A stretch of DNA of 64,000 nucleotides. Origin: Antedon mediterranea. Lineage: Eukaryota; Echinodermata; Crinoidea; Comatulida; Antedonidae. Position numbers and translations under genes: made by a program. A model generated the notes under the pieces. It worked only from the letters and a program-made list of their open reading frames with translations. It ran no database searches and had not been told where the DNA came from. Positions 1 to 12,422 of the stretch are shown here, piece by piece. Each line of letters begins with the position of its first letter. Position 1 is the first letter of the stretch. The DNA is taken from positions 26,718,501 through 26,782,500 of the forward strand of contig NC_092672.1 of NCBI RefSeq assembly GCF_964355755.1. The letters run 5' to 3'.

Positions 1-790
1 AAAAACAAGACAGGAACCCACATCAACAGAAGCTGGAATATTTTTGAAAATTAATAGTCCGGGCCTCAAGGAATTTTTTTTTTTGTTTACATCCATGCTT
101 ACATATTTTGGACAATTCAAGTATTTTGGAAAATGAATAGTGCCCTCAAGTTGACATACCGTATTTATTCGAATAAACGCCTTTCTTTGAATAAACGTCT
201 CCCTCCAATAATCACCCCTACTCCCCATAGAACATCGTTTGGAATAAACGGCCCCCTCAAATAAACGCTCCGGGCCTTTATTTTTTCCTCAAATAAACGC
301 CTCGCCACATGCATATACACACAGTACACAGTAGTAGAATTCATATTCCCATCATCTCCCACCATAGAATTTTTACTGTATTTTATCATTTCTTGATATT
401 AATTATGTTGTATTTTTTCATATTTAGGGAAAATTTATTTGATTATACATGCTACCATATTACACACAAAGAAATAAACGCCTCCTTCGAATAGTAATAT
501 TTAAACAAAAACAAGACAGGACCCCACATCAACAGAAGCTGGAATATTTTTGAAAATTAATAGTCCGGGCCTCAAGGAATTTTTTTTTTGTTTACATCCA
601 TGCTTACATATTTTGGACAATTCAAGTATTTTGGAAAATGAATAGTGCCCTCAAGTTGACATACCGTATTTATTCGAATAAACGCCTTTCTTTGAATAAA
701 CGTCTCCCTCCAATAATCACCCCTACTCCCCATAGAACATCGTTTGGAATAATTATTATAAGCGCCTCCCTCGAATAAACGCCCCTCTAA
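1..790. repeat. 506-bp direct duplication built on AATAAACGCC motifs
   Basis: The stretch beginning ACAAGACAGG at position 5 starts again at 511. The second copy follows the first until about 750, where the first continues with AATAAACGGCC and the second with AATTATTATAAGCG. Both copies carry many short AATAAACGCC-type motifs, a decayed microsatellite of about 10-20 bp units. No gene is visible. The left copy starts at the window edge, so further copies outside are possible. Confidence 0.85.
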
Positions 791-1528
791 AATCTCTCCT
801 GAACAATATATTTAGGATTAGTTTAGCGCCCTCAAGTTTCTGTAATTTGGAAAACAATTCTTATTTCGGGAATGATGTTCACCAACCAGATTGCCTCTCA
901 AATGTTAATGTGCTTGCCCAACCAATTATTTTTCATGAGTTGCCACGATTTTAATTTTGATGATGATATCATAGCTCTTCAGAATTAAAGGCGAGCTTAA
1001 TGTTTATAACTTATATGAAAGGTGCTGAAATTTAGATATATATATATATATATCGTAATACTCAAGCAAGTATACTTAACTTATTTGATCTTAATAAAAT
1101 ATCAATTAAAATCAATTGAAGGGTCTACGTAATCAAGCTGAAAATGGTATATGGAATATTTTGACAGTCCTGTTACATACGATGTATGAGGGCGCTGATA
1201 CAACTGCAAGAATTCTGGGCATTCTCCTTCAAATCGTCTTTTCTTTTCTTGGTTTGTTTTCTCTCATGATTTTAAAACTTTCTATTAGACTTAAGTGAAA
1301 GATTGATCAATTTCGATACAAAAATATACCTTGGAGAGTGTTGCTTCAGATTTGCAAATGACCTTGTAAGACAATTATTTGGATTACCACAGAAAGTTAA
1401 CGTATTGTAGTGAGGTTATGTATATTGAAACCCCAAATTGTTGTTTTTAAACGCGGACGCTGTCTTAAAAAGTCTGAAACATAGAAGGGATTTGTCGATA
1501 TGTTCAAATAGTTGGGTAGTAGTGGTAA
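791..1528. other. Non-coding AT-rich stretch
   Basis: A 60-codon open frame at 1116-1298 shows no domain or splice context and is probably chance. An (AT)n run lies at about 1037-1054. I see nothing else that supports a feature. Confidence 0.5.
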
Positions 1529-3916
1529 TTAGACCTCGCTTCGCTCGCGTAACGTCTAGGCCGTGCCCACAGATGGTTCTCGAATGCACAGTAATTTCAG
1601 CGTAAAACACTGGCGGTTTCAAATGTACGTACCACAGGACTATAATACATTGTCGTTTACAGAAACGAATGAATGATGATTTATGTAGTCAACTAAAATT
1701 AACACCATGGAATTACTTCCGAAATAGAAAGTTGTAACAAAATGAGTCCAAATGTTTGATTTGAACTCATTTAAACAAACCCAATTTGTGTTTTGTATGT
1801 AACATTAGGGTTGAATGATGGGTACAAAGAACAGCAATTTGTGTTCATGTTTTATAGGCCTATAAATATTATACCACTAAATACAGTAGAACATTTGCGA
1901 TGTAATACTTTGTTAAAACTCAGTCATAGTAAATTGAAATATAAAGTACATGTAACGATATACCGCTACGACGTTTATATTTTAGTAATTATTAATTAAT
2001 ACACACGTTGAGAACCAACTGTCAGTAATAAAGTTTATTTGTACATTATGTGTTTATATCTAACAGTACCCAAACTCGCTGCAATACGAAATTGTCGATT
2101 CAAATGGCGACCAAAAATGTCTTTACAGTATTGCTAAAGTATTGCAATGCCATATCTAAAGGTTTCAGGTTTACCCCCAATGGCCCATACATTTACCTAC
2201 TTATGTTAAACCAAATAATTACACTGAAGCATCTTCGTATTATTGTGTGCGGGTATTTTTCAAGATGGACAGTAGTGTATACCACGATCGGAAAACACCC
2301 CTATTTGAGGCGAATCGTTGAAGCTAAATTCGTTTTAATTGTCAATAACTATTACTAGCAGTAACCCGCACGGTCTTTTCTGCATTAATATGTGATTATA
2401 TACTTTGCATGTATAATAAAAGCGACAAATTATCAAAATAACAAGACCAACAGCCATAAGTCGCATGCTCTCAGAAAAAAATGAACTTTCAAAAATGAAT
2501 GTACTTTAAAACTTTTCTGTACATCAAAACAGTTCAAAAAGTACAGAAAAGCGATAAAACGCATAGTGATACCGGACCGACAGACAGACCGACAGACCGA
2601 CCGACCAACATAGTGAACTATTGAGTTCAAAAAACAAAACAAATTGTATCAAGAATAACATATTATGGCCATTGAGTTTGTTATACACTATTCCTTCACT
2701 CTAAAATATTTGTAAGCTAAAAAATGAAAGCAATACTGGATTTGGAACTATATACTTTACTTTTACTTTTCAGGCTTTACGAAAATAAAAGACGCTAAAT
2801 AACAATTGTGCTGTGTGAACTAGTTAGATGATGCGCGAAAACACTAATGAAAGTACAAAATACCAAACTATAATTATTATTTTGGTTTTTGTTGTGGTGT
2901 ATTCATTATTTGATACATGCAATAAAAAATGGACATAAATCGAATGAAAAACACATTGTTGCTGAAACACGAATTGTTAAGTTGTTTTCATGTTCAACAA
3001 TGTATCAAACCATTTGGAATCGTTTTGCTTTTGTGTTTTTTTTTTTCATTTACATTTTTTTAAATTTCAATTTTTGGGAGATTTGTTACCTATTCGCTAC
3101 TTTTGTAATAAGTGTGGTCTAGCAGTAACACGTGCTCCGCACGGTCTTGTCAGTCTTAATAATAATTCGCATGGGATGATTAAGTATTATAAAAGTGCAA
3201 TACTGGATATTGGAATATGTGACGTCTGTTAATCAGTCGGCAGATTAAAACATTTTAATGATAAAATATAAATATGAATTAAGTTAAAGAATTAGGATGT
3301 GAGTATTGGAATAATAAAACGGACTTTAAAATCAACACAGAAAGTGCACTCACTACTCGAAATTAGATGATGCGCTCGAACTCAAACTTTTATATCTGAT
3401 ATTTTGTGGAAACACGACTTTGGAATCATTTTATTTGTGTGGGTTTGCTTTTTTTTTTCTTTTACATTTTTTTAATTGTAATGGTTTTTTATATTTTTTT
3501 TATTTGTTTTGCGTGAGGTTTGGTATCTTTTTTGCTACTTTTGTAATTATATTGTGGTTTAGATTTTGTGCTTTAACGAAGAAATTTATTATTTACACAT
3601 ATCGCAGATTCGAACTCGAACCTACTAAGCATTAATTTCAATGGCCACAGCGTTTTACTCATTGAGCCAAACCGTGATTTAAAAAAATACATTCTGTTCC
3701 AAGGATAGGTGTAATTAATTAAAACTTGTTTTGGAGGAGATACGTAAAATACGCAAACAAATGTAGTAGCATTAATTATAAATTATCTAACTCAGTTTAA
3801 TTAGTAAACAGGATTACATCAGGTGGTTAAAATCACTACCGAAAGTACGAACTAACTTTACATACCATCGAGTAAACATTCTAGAAGTAACGCGCGACTT
3901 ACGTAAATTTATACAA
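1529..3916 (-). mobile_element. Helitron-like non-autonomous element, copy B, with nested insertion
   Basis: Read on the minus strand, this matches the element at 39379-40465 over most of its length. Shared blocks include a GC-rich hairpin end (GCTTCGCTCGCG at 1538), a stretch at 1560-1830, a block with TACCACGATCGGAAAACACCCC at 2279, and the other end with ACATCAGGTGGTTAAAATCA near 3817. The terminal hairpin ends in CTAA on the minus strand, which fits the CTRR rule of Helitron 3' ends, and is followed by T. The far end near 3916 is less well preserved and its exact base is uncertain. About 1.4 kb (2350-3779) interrupts the family sequence. Confidence 0.6.
2350..3779. repeat. Insertion nested in Helitron-like copy B, internally duplicated
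   Basis: This block is absent from the related copy at 39379-40465. It contains two related halves: CTAGCAGTAAC followed by CGCACGGTCTT occurs at 2355 and 3119, GATGATGCGC occurs at 2828 and 3366, and a T-rich segment ending CTACTTTTGTAAT occurs at about 3096 and 3533. A tRNA-like promoter (box B like GAGTTCGAATC on the minus strand near 3607-3620, box A like TGGCTCAATG near 3660) sits in its right part. Short GACCGACAGACAGACC runs lie at about 2575-2605. Confidence 0.5.
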
Positions 3917-5004
3917 CTGTTATTAACTGTCTATTAAGACCTCAATCAAAAGTATATCAGTTGATGCTTGTGCTATCATCTGTAGTTGATGTAAGCCCCA
4001 TTTAGATATGAATAATGAAAACTCTCTTATGGTGCTCTTTTAATCATCATCACTGTCTTCTTGAGACTGTTGTAATTATGGAAATGGAGCCAGAAGATGC
4101 TTTTCATATCATCTGTACCTGGTGTAGTGTACAGCCCATTCAGGTTTGAATAAGAGCAGTCTTTGTACCACCAAGCACCATTGAATCTCTCAGCACAGTT
4201 TGCATTGCTTAGCTTATCATTATCTCTATCATACGTTGTAAATTGTTGACCACTGTGGAATGACGGCAGTAAAGAATCACCTAAACAAAAACAATTATAG
4301 ATCATCTGTTTTCTAATAAATCTTTAAATTAACATTCATTTTTAAATATTTGTTTTTCTAGATATTATAAAAAAATTGATATAAAAGGGAAAATAATAAT
4401 TATACAATATACCCTACAATTCATAATTATGTTATAATTGATTTAATTTTGTTTATAAAATTGTATGCTATTACATAAATCATAACACAATATAATATTT
4501 TTTTTCATTTATTTATATCTCATATCATAGTCTATTTTAATATTTTATTGTATATATTTTGTTTGTCATATAGTTATACTTTAAATGCAATGCATTTCAA
4601 TAATGAAGAAAATACGTAGTTGTGAAAAATTTGGAAAGGCCATTCAAAAATTTAGTTTAGATTAGGATTATTTTTGCATGTGATTCAATTCAATACTATT
4701 ATTAGAATTGTTTTGTTCTATTTTCAGATGTTTTTAGAAGCTTTTCTTTAACATTTGTCCAACGTATGTTGCACAATACACTGTACAGTATATATTCCGT
4801 TATTTTTGAAATGGTTTATTTTTCGAAAATGTTTGGTTTTAACAACTATCAAATTACGTAGAAACCGAAAACAGCTACAGATTATTATTGTCTCACTTGC
4901 ATGTCAGTTTCGCAGTTAGTTTATTGGAAGATTTGTGATTCTAAAAATGATTAAAAAAATATAGAAACATTTTTAAAATTTACTACTGTAGTACTGCAAA
5001 TACA

Positions 5005-5182
5005 AAATGTAGGCTAGAAATTAGGCCCACTGTATGGGCTTCAGTTATAATACAGGATGTTGATATGGAAGCTCGTCTAGGCCTCTAGACTTACAAACTG
5101 TAGGCTAGACCTTAGGCCCACTGTATGGGCCTCAGCTATAATATACAGTATGTTAATATGGTAGCTCGTCTAGGCCCCTAGA
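5005..5182. repeat. Tandem duplication of about 90 bp
   Basis: TGTAGGCTAGAAATTAGGCCC near 5008 recurs as TGTAGGCTAGACCTTAGGCCC near 5099, each followed by ACTGTATGGGC and, about 50 bases later, AGCTCGTCTAGGCC. The two units lie inside the gap where the missing fibrinogen exon would be expected. Confidence 0.8.
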
Positions 5183-6173
5183 AAACATTTGTCAACACTT
5201 TTACACTTGACATTTGTGATTCAAAAATAAAATAATTTAAGCTACATTAGGCCTAGAATAAAAATGGAATTGGAGAAATATCAACACGCGAAAACCTCAA
5301 TAAAGTAGTTAATATCAAATCATTCTGTATGCGAAAATATGGCCATTTACAGTTTCTTTCTAAATTTCTAACCTAAATAAGTTACAAATACTTTGCTGAA
5401 ATATAATTTCTATCTTTTTACTTCATATTTTTTACAATATTTGCAAATAGTAAAATAACAAAATTGTTCCCATAGCTATATTGGATGGAGAGTTTATTGA
5501 TTTGAAAACACTAGAAAATTGCCAACTTGATTAATCATACTATTACATTTTAACAGGTGTTCCTCATTTATCTATTTCATTTGTGGTAAGATTCCATTTC
5601 TTTAAATTTTGCATGCTACAAATTATATAGTAATTAAGGAACCTTGTCAATAGATTTTATGGATTTTCCAATTTGACTAAAATACCATTTTACAATAATT
5701 TCGCTCTTATGAAAGTTTTGGAACATTAGTATTATAATGTGATGATTATCATTGTCAACCTGAACGTTTCCACAGCCGTGTAAAGGCTATATTCTCTATA
5801 TTCAGTGTTTTCTTTCTCTGGCACTGTTTTAGTAATGAATTAGTGAGCTGTGGCGATGATGTTAGATTACTTATAATAAATTTGAATAAACTGTATACTT
5901 ACCGTCCAACCTCCATCTTTCCTCATGTCACAGTACAAACTAAACTCTCCATCACATGACTGTATCACATATTCACCACTATCAGCAGAAGGATTATTTT
6001 GTAAAATGTCACCACAGTCCCTCATAAAACTCTTTAAAAAAAGTTTCTGATATAAAAAAGATCACTGATATATAGGTAAAATGAAGTGTTAGGATATATA
6101 AAATTATTTATAGTTTTTGCCTAGTTTTCTCATTTATAGATTAAGATCATTTTAGTCGCATGCAACGCGACTA

Positions 6174-6310
6174 TACAATAATAATGATAATGATAACGAT
6201 AACGATAACCATAACGATAACCATAACCATAACGAAAATGATAAAGATAACCGACAACCGATAGACGATAGACGAAAGACGAAAGACGACAGCCGACAAA
6301 CGAAAATCGA
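6174..6310. repeat. Drifting simple repeat: ATAACG/ATAACC to GACGAAA units
   Basis: A run of 6-bp units (ATAATG, ATAACG, ATAACC) grades into 7-bp GACGATA and GACGAAA units. It lies in the intron between the PAN exon and the first fibrinogen exon region. Frames through it give low-complexity Tyr/Arg peptides and are not genes. Confidence 0.85.
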
Positions 6311-6536
6311 CAATCACAACAACAACAATAATAATATACCACATTTATTTATTTGTATCTCATTATTACTTTGTTTTGTTTTATTTTGACTTAATTTGTG
6401 CTACTTAGTTTTGTTATTTTTGTATTTTATAAGTAATGATGGAGTAAGAGCAGTTTTCTGTTTGGGCTCATGCCTATTACTTGCTCCTGGCAAGATGAAT
6501 TGTAAAATGTACTTTATGAACTTTTGCCGAATAAAT

Positions 6537-6890
6537 ATTATTATTATTATTATTATTATATAGCGCCCTTTTCATGAATAAATATGCTCAAAGGCGCTTA
6601 ACAAATAGTTCATTCTTATATAGCGCATTGTTAGAAGCAATGCGCTGCACATTTTTACCCCGGTCATTTTTTGGATCAAACACGTATAGAAACATACTTC
6701 CATGATATTTGCAACTAGTACTTAGCGCAAGGTTGTGTCTTCATCTAACCGGTACCGCCCATTTATACACCTGGGTGGAGAGAGGCAAATGTAAGTACTA
6801 TCTTGCCTAACCACGATCTCACGATCAGTAATCCAACGCCCAATTCACTGCGTCACACGCCCCTATAACTCTATGGCACACTATGTCGGT
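6537..6890 (-). repeat. tRNA-derived SINE, family 1
   Basis: On the minus strand it reads a tRNA-like head (TGACGCAGTGAATTGG, then GAGATCGTGGTT), a core ACTTACATTTGCCTCTCTCC at about 6799 downwards, GCGCTATATAAG-type tail words and an (AAT)n end at 6537. The same core occurs at 25739 on the plus strand. Confidence 0.7.
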
Positions 6891-7889
6891 CGGTAGATGA
6901 ACTCAAATTTGCGCACCCTACTGCATATGGCATTGTTCTAGTCAATGTTTAGTTTTTAATGTGGGCGATCTGAATGATATCGGTGTCGTTGACTCCAATA
7001 GAACTCTCCCTCCTATTACTTTAATAGATTTTCTTTGTTTCATCCATACACATGAAACAACGAAACCGCAAGATTTTATTTCAATTCTTTGAGAAAAGAG
7101 CTTGTATCTATAGAGGAAATTCAATTTCAAATTGCAAAACTAATATAATGGGCAAACATTTGATGTGAACTTTCATATAGAATGAATGAAGATAGAAGTT
7201 TGCAAAATTGTATACTTACTTTTGGAATTGGTGCCCAGGACCTGAAGGAAAATACCATTAATTTGTAATTAATATACAACAATTAGACAATTACAGTAAA
7301 ACAAATTAAATGCAAAGTCTAAATCTGATTGGCTACAGATTTACAAACTTTATTATTGAAACATCTGTAAATCTAATAACAATTTGTAATAATGTTGATG
7401 TTTAGTTGAATCATAATATCACTGGAATTGTTCAGTTCATCAGTACACTAATCAGTTATGATATACTTATATCACTCACCTTTTCGATGTAACAAAATTC
7501 ATGGGCTTTGTTTTTTTCAATTGTTGCTTTTTCCATTTCCATTCGCTGCCAGCTGATTTGACACACACGATCTTTCTGGTTATAGTTAACCGACAAGCAA
7601 TAACATTTGTCGGAACATTCCAGCAAACAATTTACACGGCTGATATTTTTCAACTCGTAACTCCAACCTTCAAGAGTCTGCTCTCGGATAACTGTATAGA
7701 ATGAATTGCTCGAAAGATCACTGATGACAAAAGGCAAAAAAAAAGACAACCAAAATAGTAGGCATTCTGACGTTTTTAGAAATACGTATTGACCAATGAA
7801 ACTAATTTGCCGATAGAAGCTCTTGAAGTAATTTGTAATTGTTTTTCTGTATAACTAAATTGGCAAGGTTTCGTGACACTGATATATTT

Positions 7890-8110
7890 ACGATGCTTAG
7901 AAAACGGCGCTTACGCTGGTCTGGTCATGTTGTTCGGCTGGAAGATTACCGTCTACCAAAAAAATATTTTCTACGGTGAACTGGCTGATTCACCTCGACC
8001 ACGCACGTCCAAAAGTTTGCTTTAAAGATGTTATTAAGCGTGATCTGTTTTCTTTTAATATTCCCACTGGTTCTTGGGAAACTCTCACCTCCAACTGAAC
8101 ATCCTTGCGT
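7890..8110 (+). mobile_element. LINE reverse-transcriptase C-terminal remnant
   Basis: The plus strand codes RLRWSGHVVRLEDYRLPKK, then after frame damage FKDVIKRDLFSF, a pattern typical of the last part of the ORF2 protein of CR1/RTE-type LINEs. Frame shifts around 7965-8015 and the lack of any upstream reverse-transcriptase motif show a truncated dead copy. Confidence 0.7.
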
Positions 8111-8280
8111 TCTAAATTAGTAACTGGTCATCAATAATTATCTCCCAATGTATATGTTGCTGAATGTGAAAGGCTTCGTAGTATTCGTCACCAATAGAGT
8201 AGTTTAAAACCTAATAGCAGATGTTTATAAAATAACTGTATATACAAATATTTTAACAAAAAAATGAACTCAACAGAACT

Positions 8281-9944
8281 TATCCGTAGCAGAGAAGTAC
8301 TTGGCTTAGTTAAATAAAATGTTTACTCGAGGCTATCGTCTGGCATGACGGGATTGGATATTGATAGTAATTTCTACGAAATATAGAAAATTGTCAAGAA
8401 ACAAAAAATGATGCTCTTAAACAGCCCCTTTGTTCAACATATTACATATTCAACTGTAATTTAGAGCAACAAATAGTCAAATTATTCAACCGTTTAGTTT
8501 GTCTTTTTATAAGTGAAAACAGTGTGTTTTTCTTTTTTCTCTACATTAACTTTTTAAAACAACATGGCCTAACAAAATCTTATTTTACTAATCTTATTTT
8601 TTTATGTTCTTGGTTGCACCGTTAACCTATGTACTGACTTAATTACATTACTTTATGTTTGAAACAGCCATTTTGCATTCATTAATTGCATTCGTTAACA
8701 CAGGGATTAATAATTAGAAGGACTTTAATTGATAATTTCTTTTGTATTCGTGTTGATTTTCCCATTAGGTTTAGGAACTAACGTAAAAATATGTTTCTTC
8801 TTGGCTTTAGACCGCACAATATGTGGTTTAAGACATATAGTGGATTGATTTACATGATATAAAAAGTAAGATCTGTTTATTACCATTAGTAATATTCCGA
8901 TCAATTTTGAAAATTAGTTACCATTTCATAAATGAGCCATGGTTTCGTTTTTACAACTTAACTTTAACTGCCGACTCTTTCAATAACCTTAACGTAAATT
9001 AAAATCGGTGATTGGTCAGATTTATTAATTTTTGTAGATATAATATTATCTATATTTTTTGTTCGTTTATACGCATATTATTTTTTTTGTCTTTTGTGGG
9101 TTTTCCACTTTTATTTCATCATCATCATTAAAATTGTTTCATTCATTATGATTTTTACATTTATACATCTTGTTTTTGTCTTGTGCGGGGTCGTCCCACT
9201 TTTATAATAATTCTCTGTTTTATATGTATATATATTATATATAACAATAAAGGTACATTTGTAACAATTAAATATTTGTATGAATATTTCTCTTTCTATT
9301 ATATTTTACTACGATTTTTACAGTGTTAAAAGTAGATAAAATGCAGGCATATTTACATAAAAAGATGATTGATTTCAATATAAAATCATATGCTTTTATT
9401 TACAATTTTAAAGAAGATGTTATTAAAATATAAAGATAAACATGATAATAAAAGACTATATAAGCTGTCATTAAAATCATACTTATAAAATCTTGTTCGT
9501 GTTCGGGTAGAGAGGCTATAAACTCAGAGGAGGAATATAAAATATCCTCCATTGTCACCAAGACAAAAAGGATGAGATAGAAAAAGAGGATTGCAAAAGT
9601 TGAAAAATAGATAATAAGGAAGATAGCATGGAATGATATATTTAATGAAAACCATAAGGTTAGAGTCCATACACTGTGCAAGTTCAATATACCATGTTGG
9701 CCCTGTGTGTATGTGAGACGCTTCATACCCGATGTCATCTTATTACAATACTACTACTGTATACAATTTGTAATTGAGAAATAAATTAAAAGAGTATTGC
9801 ATTTTAGAAAATATAAAAAAAAAACACTTCATACAACTTATATTCATGCTATCAATTGTAGCAGAGTTTTCTTTTTTGCATCTCATTTACGTTGTGCCTT
9901 AATTAAGTTACACATAATGTTAATTTTCTATCAGATTTTTCTCT
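8281..9944. other. No gene recognised
   Basis: The stretch is AT-rich with poly-T tracts. An open frame of 112 codons on the minus strand (9400-9738) encodes three hydrophobic stretches, but it has no recognisable family, no splice partner and no sign of constraint, so I do not call it. An imperfect (TATA)n palindrome lies at 9225-9245. Confidence 0.4.
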
Positions 9945-10845
9945 TCAGCAGTGAAAAGAATCCAGATCTTTTTTATCATCTTTATCTTTTCTTTCAGCAT
10001 TGAGTATTATGTGCACCATGTATATACAGAATAAAAACAGAGAAATCATTTCATTTACAATATTGTTTTTTGTTCCTGTAACAATTTTAAACCAAGTAAT
10101 ATTATCTTCAGCTGGAAAGCAATTAGCCAGCACATCTTTAAATTTGTGCCATGTCCATTGAATGGCATTGCATTCAAACACCATGTGCTGTTCACTTTCT
10201 ATCTGATTTATACAATTGTCACATACATTGTTTTCTGTTAAATTCCATAGTTTTTTACACGGAAATATACGATGTAGGAGTTTAAAGTTGAATTGAGCAA
10301 TTTTAACTATAATGTTTCATCTTGTATACCTTATTACTTTATTTATTTATTCCAATCTATCTACGTTATTTAGTTAACATTCCCATTTTCTTTGTGAACC
10401 TGGTTCACTGAAATGTTTGTTTATAACATTTTTATAGTAGATAGATACTTTAATGTTCTTATGCAACAATGAATCATTATTCCCTACAACTTGATTATTT
10501 GGATTGTCTTTTCTAATCATTTCTTTCCACACATTTGGTATGGCATTCATAAGCTGTAAATATTCAATTAAACCATTATGTTTTTTATACAAATTTGGAA
10601 TTCTTTCACCTGCAGTCATTTTCTCCTCCAAACCTTTCTTAATATAACCATTTTAATCTTCATTTATAATGGAACCTATAACGCCGTGTAACCTATTAGC
10701 CAGAGTATGAGCCATTATTTTATAATCCACATTAAGTAGTGTTATTGGCCTCCAATTGTTTAAAGGCGTTTTGCTTTGCCAAAATACACAAATCATGCCA
10801 AAAAACACAAATCTGCTTTGCAAAAATACGCAAATCATACCCAAA
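9945..10845 (-). mobile_element. Decayed L1-type LINE, 3' half
   Basis: Minus-strand fragments in order: a reverse-transcriptase block NNWRPITLLNVDYKIMAHTL at 10780-10700, an intervening segment with VWKEMIRKDN at 10530, and a C-terminal zinc-knuckle segment at 10260-10170 with CDNCINQIESEQHMVFEC (C-x2-C, H, C). The order matches ORF2 of L1-like elements, but internal parts are deleted and frames are broken. Its upstream side runs directly into the inverted minisatellite at 10765. Confidence 0.75.
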
Positions 10846-11120
10846 TACGCAAATAGAGGGTGCTATGCTTTGCCAAAATACACAAATCATCCCAAAATAC
10901 GCAAAAAATTTCGGCAAAGCAGATTTGCGTATTTTGGTATGATTTGTGTATTTTGGCAAAGCATAGCGCCCTCAATTTGCGTATTTTGGCATGATTTAGG
11001 TATTTTGGCAAAGCATGGCGCCTACAATTTGCGTATTTTGGCATGATTTGCGTATTTTGGTAAAGCATAGCGCCCTCAATTTGCGTATTTTGGCAAAATT
11101 CTTGCGTATTTTGGCAGGGT
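10765..11120. repeat. Inverted minisatellite of CAAAATACGCAAAT units
   Basis: From 10765 to about 10905 the units read TTTGCCAAAATACACAAATC. From about 10910 to 11120 the complement GCGTATTTTGGCATGATTTG is repeated, with GCATAGCGCCCTCAATTT spacers. The two arms face each other around 10907 and could form a long imperfect hairpin. All open frames across it are repeat translations. Confidence 0.85.
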
Positions 11121-12411
11121 ATTCACCAACCCTAATGTTATTATGGGAGTATGTTCCCGTACATGTTTGATCCAAGATGACCGGCGGGTAATAATTTATG
11201 CAGCGCATTGAGAGCTTGCTTATTGCGCTATATATTATATATGAACTATTATTAATATTTTGTTTATGCTGATTTTGGTTTGGTTTTGGTTTGGATACAT
11301 TTTTTCAAAAATAATTTACTTATTATTTAGTTGAATTTAACCATTTATTATTTCATTCTATAAGTGAAAACATTATTGTTTCGGGTTTATTTTCTGCGGA
11401 AGTAATTGACTTGGTAAAAACTACAAAATGGCATATTCAAAGTCCGATTTATTAATATTCATTTTTCAAGTTTTTTATAATCTTTATACTGAATAGTTTT
11501 CACGCTTCTGCTTTAGCCAGGTACGTCCCAAGAGGACTACTCATTCAGAAGCTAAAGCAGGCAGCAGTTATAGTTCTAGAGGCCGACGTTGTTGGTACTT
11601 TGTAAACTAGTGACGGGTCATGCTAAAATTACAAACCCCCAAAGCACGTCTGGGAGAAGAGAGTCTGTCAACATAGGCCAGTATTATAATAATTCACTGT
11701 CAAATAATAATTAAAACATTATTTCTGGTATTTACAATAAGTCCCATTGACTGTCAATCTAGACCAGATCAAAACAGTCCATACAGTAATAGTAAAGTGT
11801 TTGATTGTAATAGAATACAATTTGTTGACACTTGAAGCATCTAGACTTGATGAAGTTACCCCCAGACTTGACCTTAAAGCAATAAAATAAACTAAAGTGA
11901 CAGAAATTGAGTCTGTTTAGATGAATAAAGTATATTATTTAGACATCATTATTTAAATTATTTAATAAGCATATCATATTTTACAGATTCAGTATTTTTT
12001 ATTTTTTTATTTCAATTGCACAATTATGATATATCAAAGTATAAATTCTTGTTGTATTTTACTTCAAATACGAAAGTCACTTCTGTAACAAAAAAATAAT
12101 ATTTATTCATGTATAAAAACAGAAAAGAAACGTTTAATTATAACCCAAAAACCATTGTCTGACAGACAAGTATTTTTTGCTTTAAATTACATTTTTTCAG
12201 TTAAATAATTGTTAATGTAAATAACTATTATGTGACAATAACATGACACAATCAAAAACAAATTTGAAATAAAAAATATTTTTCAGGGGGACGATTATAT
12301 TTAAAACTGTTACGTCAACAAGCGAGCAGCGTTTTGTAAGAAATATTTCTTATGATCGACGCGAAATGAAGGTATGCACGATAGAGGGCGTCATTTATGT
12401 AGCTACAAACC
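11121..12411. other. Upstream flank of DNAJC11, no other gene seen
   Basis: The stretch is AT-rich, with T/A tracts at 11990-12010. I see no exon, RNA gene or well-bounded repeat. The last 100 bases are the proximal promoter and 5' UTR of DNAJC11. No TATA box is evident close to the start codon. Confidence 0.4.
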
Positions 12412-12422
12412 AAGATGGCGGC
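12412..12422 (+). promoter_or_regulatory. YY1-type site overlapping the DNAJC11 start codon
   Basis: AAGATGGCGGC matches the established YY1 consensus and includes the ATG at 12415. Such placement near the start is common in TATA-less housekeeping genes. Binding is inferred. Confidence 0.55.

Larger units (their letters stand above)
4027..7765 (-). pseudogene. PAN/apple plus fibrinogen C-terminal-domain lectin, broken
   Basis: Three exons are visible. Exon 7480-7765 codes a hydrophobic leader and a PAN/apple domain with the cysteine pattern NCLLECSDKCYCLSVNY. Exon 5903-6046 codes the start of a fibrinogen-related domain (RDCGDILQ, then YCDMRKDGGWT). Exon 4027-4280 codes its end (DSLLPSFHSGQQFTTYDRDN, NCAERFNGAWWY, SNLNGLY) and a stop. 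PAN to first fibrinogen exon splices in frame. Two defects are seen. The ATG at 7763-7765 runs through a nine-T tract into a stop, and one T fewer would open the frame into the PAN domain. The middle third of the fibrinogen domain is not found between 4281 and 5902, and joining the two visible fibrinogen exons directly breaks the frame. Such proteins are usually secreted recognition lectins. It could be a pseudogene, or an assembly with an indel and a collapsed exon. Confidence 0.7.

Noticed and set aside
7220-7241. A 22-nt micro-exon between the PAN and fibrinogen exons
   Set aside because: Splice signals are present, but including it breaks the frame, whereas joining 7480 directly to 6046 keeps it.
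9400-9738. A 112-codon hydrophobic open frame on the minus strand
   Set aside because: There is no recognisable family, splice context or conservation. AT-rich DNA readily gives Phe/Ile/Leu-rich chance frames.
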